From Kwoniella bestiolae CBS 10118 (lineage: Eukaryota > Basidiomycota > Tremellomycetes > Tremellales > Cryptococcaceae), in NCBI RefSeq assembly GCF_000512585.2, contig NC_089245.1, positions 1,054,001-1,118,000 on the forward strand: a stretch of DNA of 64,000 nucleotides, given 5' to 3'. This document shows, in pieces, positions 59,536 to 64,000 of this stretch (positions are counted from its first letter, which is position 1; each line of letters begins with the position of its first letter). The position numbers were made by a program, and so were the translations under genes. The notes below the pieces were generated by a model. It was not told where the DNA came from. It saw nothing but the letters and a program-made list of their open reading frames with translations, and ran no database searches.

Positions 59536-62064
59536 TCATCGCCCAGACACCACCAAATACCCCCTCTCCCCATCCCCTCTATCAACCCTCCAACCCTTCC
59601 TCTCCAGATCCCCCGAAACAGCGGGCCCCAACACCCCCTTGTTGTTCACAGAGTGTCGACCAACACCAGTGATAATCACGAACCGTCCCTGTTCTTGGAT
59701 CTTCCACCTCTCAAGTCTAATTTCCTTTTCAACTTTCCACCATTCTTCTAATCTCTCATTTACCAATACCAATGCCTGAGATATAGTGTAATTGTGTAGA
59801 TCTACAGATTGGTTTCTCTTCACGTTCCCTCTCCCACTACTATTCCCATTGACCGAAGAGGGATGATTACCCTGATAATTATGATGATAGTTGTGATCGG
59901 CCACCTGCGCATTCATCCTCATTCTGGCAGCTTGGAGTTCCCAATTCCTCGCTCTCTGTCCCGCTTCAAGAGCTTGCGAAGCATAATGTCCAGCGATCAC
60001 ACCTTTCACTGCTCGTCCACCCCCAGCCACGCCCGTAACGTTCGGTCGGAAGTTCCGTCCAGCAGCTCGGATGACAGTTTCTCTTCTGGCACGTTCGAGT
60101 TGGGCATTGGCAAGGCACTCTTCGTATGTCGGCTTGCGTTCTCTAGCAGCAGTGCGAGAGGAAGCGGATTGCGATTGGGATCGTGAGTGAGAGGCTGAAG
60201 AGACTGTGCGCCAGTTTTGGGGATGGACTTGTTTACCATTTAATTGTTTATTACCTAATTTAGGCGATGATGGAACGGATGTGGGATTGAGTTCGTGAGC
60301 GTCCAATACCATTGGACTAGATAGGGCCGAGAAAGTAGATCTGGATCCGGGCACTTCTCTGATCTTCGCTTCTCTGATTGCTCCTCCGAATAACGGTTCG
60401 TCCTTCATTTTAGAGGGTTTGACCTTCTTCTCTGGCCGAGTCATCTTCCCTGGTAAAGAGCTTTTCAACGGGAGATGCTCATCGATAGATTTGTTGGATA
60501 TAGTAGAGCCAGCAGAGGTGGATCGAGCCATATCTATAGCTTGAACGGGAGGAAGGTTGAGCGTGATAGTCTGAGCTTTCGGTAACGAAGGCAAGGGAGT
60601 AGAATTGGTGTTTATCGTATAATCAGGTTGTTTGGCAGGATCGAACAAATCATTATCACGATCATCATCGCTTGACCAATCTGAGATCTCATCCAGCAAG
60701 TCCATAAGATCCATCACCGTGGCTATATCCTCTCCAGCAGCGTGAACGCAAATTTCGAGATCCCTTTTCTTGTCCCCTCCGTCGGGCTCTAACGATAATC
60801 CAAATAGATCTTCTAGAATCTTACGGGATGACATATCATCTTCGAAGTTTTCGCTGAATGGCTGAGAAGGGAGCTTAGCTAAAGACGCTAGGACCGCCGA
60901 ATAGGTGGAATGGTAATTTGGTGAATGGAGGTAAGACGAGAAGTGAGTCGAAGGTTGAGACAGGAGGTCTGAAAGGTAAGACGATAAAGACGTGACGGTA
61001 TGCCAGGGGTTATTGGTCGGTCCTGCCCTATCGTTGAATCTGGCAGGTGAAGCGGATCGGGTTGAGGGCGCTGTCGAGGTTCTAGATCTAGATGTAGGGG
61101 TGGATTGTCGTTGTAATGTATCCACTATTGGGATTGTTATCTTGTCCTTCTTCTTTTTCTTAGAAGGTGCTGAAGTGGTACTCCCATTGGTGGATGAGCG
61201 AGAATGAGATGAGGTTGGTTCGGGGAAAGCGGCATTATCGAATTGTGGGGTGGAAACGATGATAGGGGAAGATTCGATTGAAGGTGGTTTTGAGTTTGCT
61301 CTTGATGATGGTTTCGACTTGGATTTGGGTTTGGACTTCTTGGACCGTGAAGGTTCCCATGATTCGGGTTCGGATAGTACCTTGACATCTCCTTCATTCG
61401 GCCATTGTCCTTCTTCTTCGACATTTCGGATTAGTTCGAGGGAAAGTAGGTGGTCTATCGCTTCTTGTAATGTAGGATACGAATGTAGGACGGAGGTAAG
61501 GTCGTTCTCGGGACTATGAATATACACACAAGTAAGCCCGGTGCACCTCTCCGAGAATACCTCATCCAAATCATGTGAATAGGGGCTGATCGATATGCAA
61601 GAAGCTAGTCAAACTCACGTCAAAGGAAACAACGACCTCAGCAAATCCACCTCATCTCCAAACTCCTCCGTCCCCTCACTGAGCGTAGTCGCACTCCCGG
61701 TATGTAAACTATCCAGCTTACTCGACAGCTCATCAACCCCACTTTGACTGGTACTTTCCGTAAGACTCTCACCCTCTACTTCGGTGATTTCAGCAGGAAG
61801 ATCAGGATCGGGCACCAAGGTAGCTTCGAGTATACCTAGTTGATCTTTGATTTCTGGTATCTTCGCTGATAGGTCTGATGAAGGGTAGTCTGAGAGGATC
61901 GCTAGGATCAATGTAGGGTCGATGAGGGGGTAGTCTGCCTATGAAGAGGTATCAGCTTGGACTATTCGTTGACTATACGGGAGGTAGCTTACAGCTAAGA
62001 CTGCAGCTAGGGAGGCTGGATCAATGGGTTCATTTGAGGTTGGGGTTGGCTTCTTCCTGGTCAT
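59536..62064 (-). CDS. CUE2: CUE2-like Smr-domain endonuclease
   Basis: Resembles Cue2/NONU-1/N4BP2, endonucleases that cut mRNA at collided ribosomes in no-go decay. It starts MTRKKPTPTSNEPIDPASLA. An N-terminal CUE-like helix region (ADYPLIDPTLILAILSDY and, after an intron, TSVLHSYPTLQEAIDHLL) may bind ubiquitin on stalled ribosomes. A long Ser/Pro-rich linker follows. The C-terminus has a DUF1771-like helix (QALEAGQRARNWELQAARMR) and then the Smr domain with VDLHNYTISQAL (D-x-H catalytic motif) and ITGVGRHSVNNKGVLGPAV (GxG motif). Domain order CUE, DUF1771, Smr matches Cue2. Three exons. The gene diverges from ENP1. Confidence 0.85.
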
Positions 62065-62636
62065 TGTGGAGTGGAGAGTCAAAATGATCAAGAATAGAAA
62101 AAGTTGTGATGGACAGGAAAAGGTGGGGGTGGGTCTATAGGTGATCCAACATTTTTAGATGTGATGATCGGAGGAAAGTGAGTTGATGGCTCATACAGAG
62201 GTTGAGCTGACGTTGAGGTGTATTGGTTGGTTGTTTAGCTCGGTCAAAGCTACACTTTTTCTTTATGTTTGTTCTGATTCTTGTTGACAGTAGCTTGATA
62301 TAGATGTTTTCTTTGATCCATTCCGTTTACTGCTCATTAGCTGAACATATAGTAAGTGTAATCGTGATTCTGACCGAGATGGATTGTAATCTCGAGATCG
62401 ACAAACTAGGTCCAAGCGTCATTACATCAATGTATCACGTGACTCGGATCTCAAAGTTGAAAAGTTGAAAACATAGACAGTCAAAGTGGATGGTCCATTG
62501 TCTATTTGACTGTCTGATCCAGCTGCTAATTGAACTGCTCGACATCCATAACTCCATTTACAAAGTCAACAAGCAAACACAGCATATATACCATACAGCG
62601 AACCGAGAAATATCCAAGATTGCAAACCCACACACA
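62065..62636. other. Divergent promoter region
   Basis: Shared upstream region of the CUE2-like gene and ENP1. No other coding region is supported. Confidence 0.6.
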
Positions 62637-64000
62637 ATGCCCAGAGTGGTCAAACCTTCAAAACAGCGACATGATCCGCTTCATGTTCAGATAGACGCCG
62701 ACGAGTCGTTGAGGAAGTTTGGTAGGCCCAGTAAACCCAGTAAGAGGAGTGCGAGGGAGGATGAGGAACTGGAAGATGAGCCTGTGAGTGCATCTTACAT
62801 CCGCTCATTACACCGGATACAACTGCAATCGACATGCTAGCAAGACAATCGAGCATCACCATCTCCCTTCTCGTGTTGGGGGTGATTATCCAAATAGGGA
62901 TATACTAATTCTCGTTGTCTCCTACATAGAAAGCAGAAGATGCTCGAATGTCCAAGAAAATCCTGGACCTAGCTCGAGAACAGCAGGAAGAAGTGAATAG
63001 GGAGTTGGGTGAAGGAGGGGATGAGTGGGAAGATGAGGATGAGAATGAGGCTGAACCGTGAGTCGACATCAGCTGAGCAGATGGGATGTACCTAAACTCA
63101 GGAAAACTTAGCTGATGTTCATGGGTTTCTTCCTCTAAATAGATCCCGCAGACCAAGAGAGATTGCCCAGATCCCAAGTGACGATGAGGAAGAAGAGGAG
63201 TTTGAGGAAGGGGATGTATCCGGAGGTGAAGAATATGCCGAGCTGGTCAGTGATACGCTCAAACAGCATGTGCCATCCGTGCTGGTGCTAATGCGATATG
63301 ATTCACCCCGTTATAGGAGATCGACCCAGCAGATCATGCTACCCTCGACGCACTGAACGCAGGACAAAAGCAAGCGTCAACGTCGGACGAGCCGGGAGAA
63401 CCGCCAAAGACGCTGGCAGATTTGATTTTCAGTAAGATGGAAGGTTGGGCTGTGAGCAGGGGTATCGAGGATGAGGGTAAGCCTTTCTTCTTCGATCATC
63501 CAATAAGCTATATGAAATGTATAAGCTAATTGGCGTGTGATGATTTGACTAGACGAGGGACCGCCCGATCCCAGGAAAGGATTGAACCCCAAGGTCATAG
63601 AAGTGTATACCAAGTGAGCGTTTGTCTACAATGAGCAACCAACATGTCTTGGGAAATGCTAATGTGGGTGCTCTGTCAGAGTCGGATTCCTCCTATCTCG
63701 ATACAAATCCGGTCCCCTCCCCAAAGCACTCAAGATCCTCCCCTCCCTTCCCCACTGGGCCCAACTACTGGCCCTCACCAAACCTACCGAATGGACCCCC
63801 CACGCCACATTCGCATGCACCAAGATCTTCGTGTCGAACTTGAAACCTACCGAAGTGAGGGTGTTCCTCGAAGGTGTTTTGCTAGACAAATGCAGGGAAG
63901 ATATGAGGATGAATGGTGGCAAGTTGAATATACATCTGTACGAGGCGCTGAAGAAGGGATTGTACAAGCCTGCGGCGTTTTTCAAGGGGATCTTGTTCCC
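62637..64000 (+). CDS. ENP1: Bystin/ENP1, 40S ribosome biogenesis factor (partial)
   Basis: Nucleolar factor needed for 20S pre-rRNA processing and 40S export. It starts MPRVVKPSKQRHDPLHVQI. The N-terminal part is acidic and Lys-rich, interrupted by short introns. The bystin domain then begins with VYTKVGFLLSRYKSGPLPKA (Lys and Val joined across the intron after 63612), ILPSLPHWAQLLALTKP, ATFACTKIFVSNLKP, VFLEGVLLDKCRED, LNIHLYEALKKGLYKPAAFF, and KGILF. The gene is cut by the window end, so the C-terminal half of the domain is missing from view. No damage is seen in the visible part. Confidence 0.93.

Overview
The window is nuclear DNA of a basidiomycete yeast, most likely a tremellalean (Cryptococcus/Kwoniella type). 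The evidence is dense genes split by many short GT-AG introns (mostly about 50-80 bp, with CTAAC/CTGAC-like branch sites), short intergenic spaces, and recognisable fungal housekeeping and Cryptococcus-type regulatory genes. Species assignment is inference. I see no bacterial-type operons, CRISPR array, transposon or convincing tRNA gene. All gene models were spliced by eye and their phases checked where stated.

Layout. 0.07-8.4 kb: a mitochondrial PPR-like protein (-), an unrecognised disordered protein (+) with a 5' leader intron, and a mitochondrial-type asparaginyl-tRNA synthetase (-). 8.4-11.6 kb: a GPI-anchored chitin/polysaccharide deacetylase (+) with a long leader. 12.4-28.7 kb: the accessory core of the window, six head-to-tail paralogues (copies A-F, all on the - strand) of a roughly 360-residue seven-helix membrane protein resembling the basidiomycete DUF6534 family. 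They share a cytosolic tail that ends in a conserved motif. Copy D carries an in-frame stop, copy B has a decayed tail motif, and copies E and F share duplicated promoter blocks.

29.6-36 kb: an OCH1-family alpha-1,6-mannosyltransferase (-), 6-phosphogluconolactonase (-), and a small CBP4-like complex III assembly factor (+). 36.4-41.5 kb: a GAF-containing hybrid histidine kinase (-) with an unusual N-box. 42.1-44.2 kb: the PP1 regulator SDS22 (+). 44.6-47.3 kb: the iron-responsive bZIP/Hap4-like regulator HapX (-), with GATA-factor sites upstream. 48.4-53.0 kb: the COMPASS H3K4 methyltransferase SET1 (-). 53.7-57.0 kb: a CTI6-like PHD protein (-). 57.5-59.2 kb: MYG1 (+). 59.5-62.1 kb: a CUE-DUF1771-Smr protein like the no-go-decay nuclease Cue2 (-). 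62.6 kb to the end: bystin/ENP1 (+), cut by the window edge.

The housekeeping genes do not form a single pathway. Themes are mitochondrial function (PPR, AsnRS, CBP4, MYG1), cell wall and glycosylation (deacetylase, mannosyltransferase), and chromatin or transcription (HapX, SET1, CTI6). The tandem seven-helix array is the best candidate for an undescribed system.
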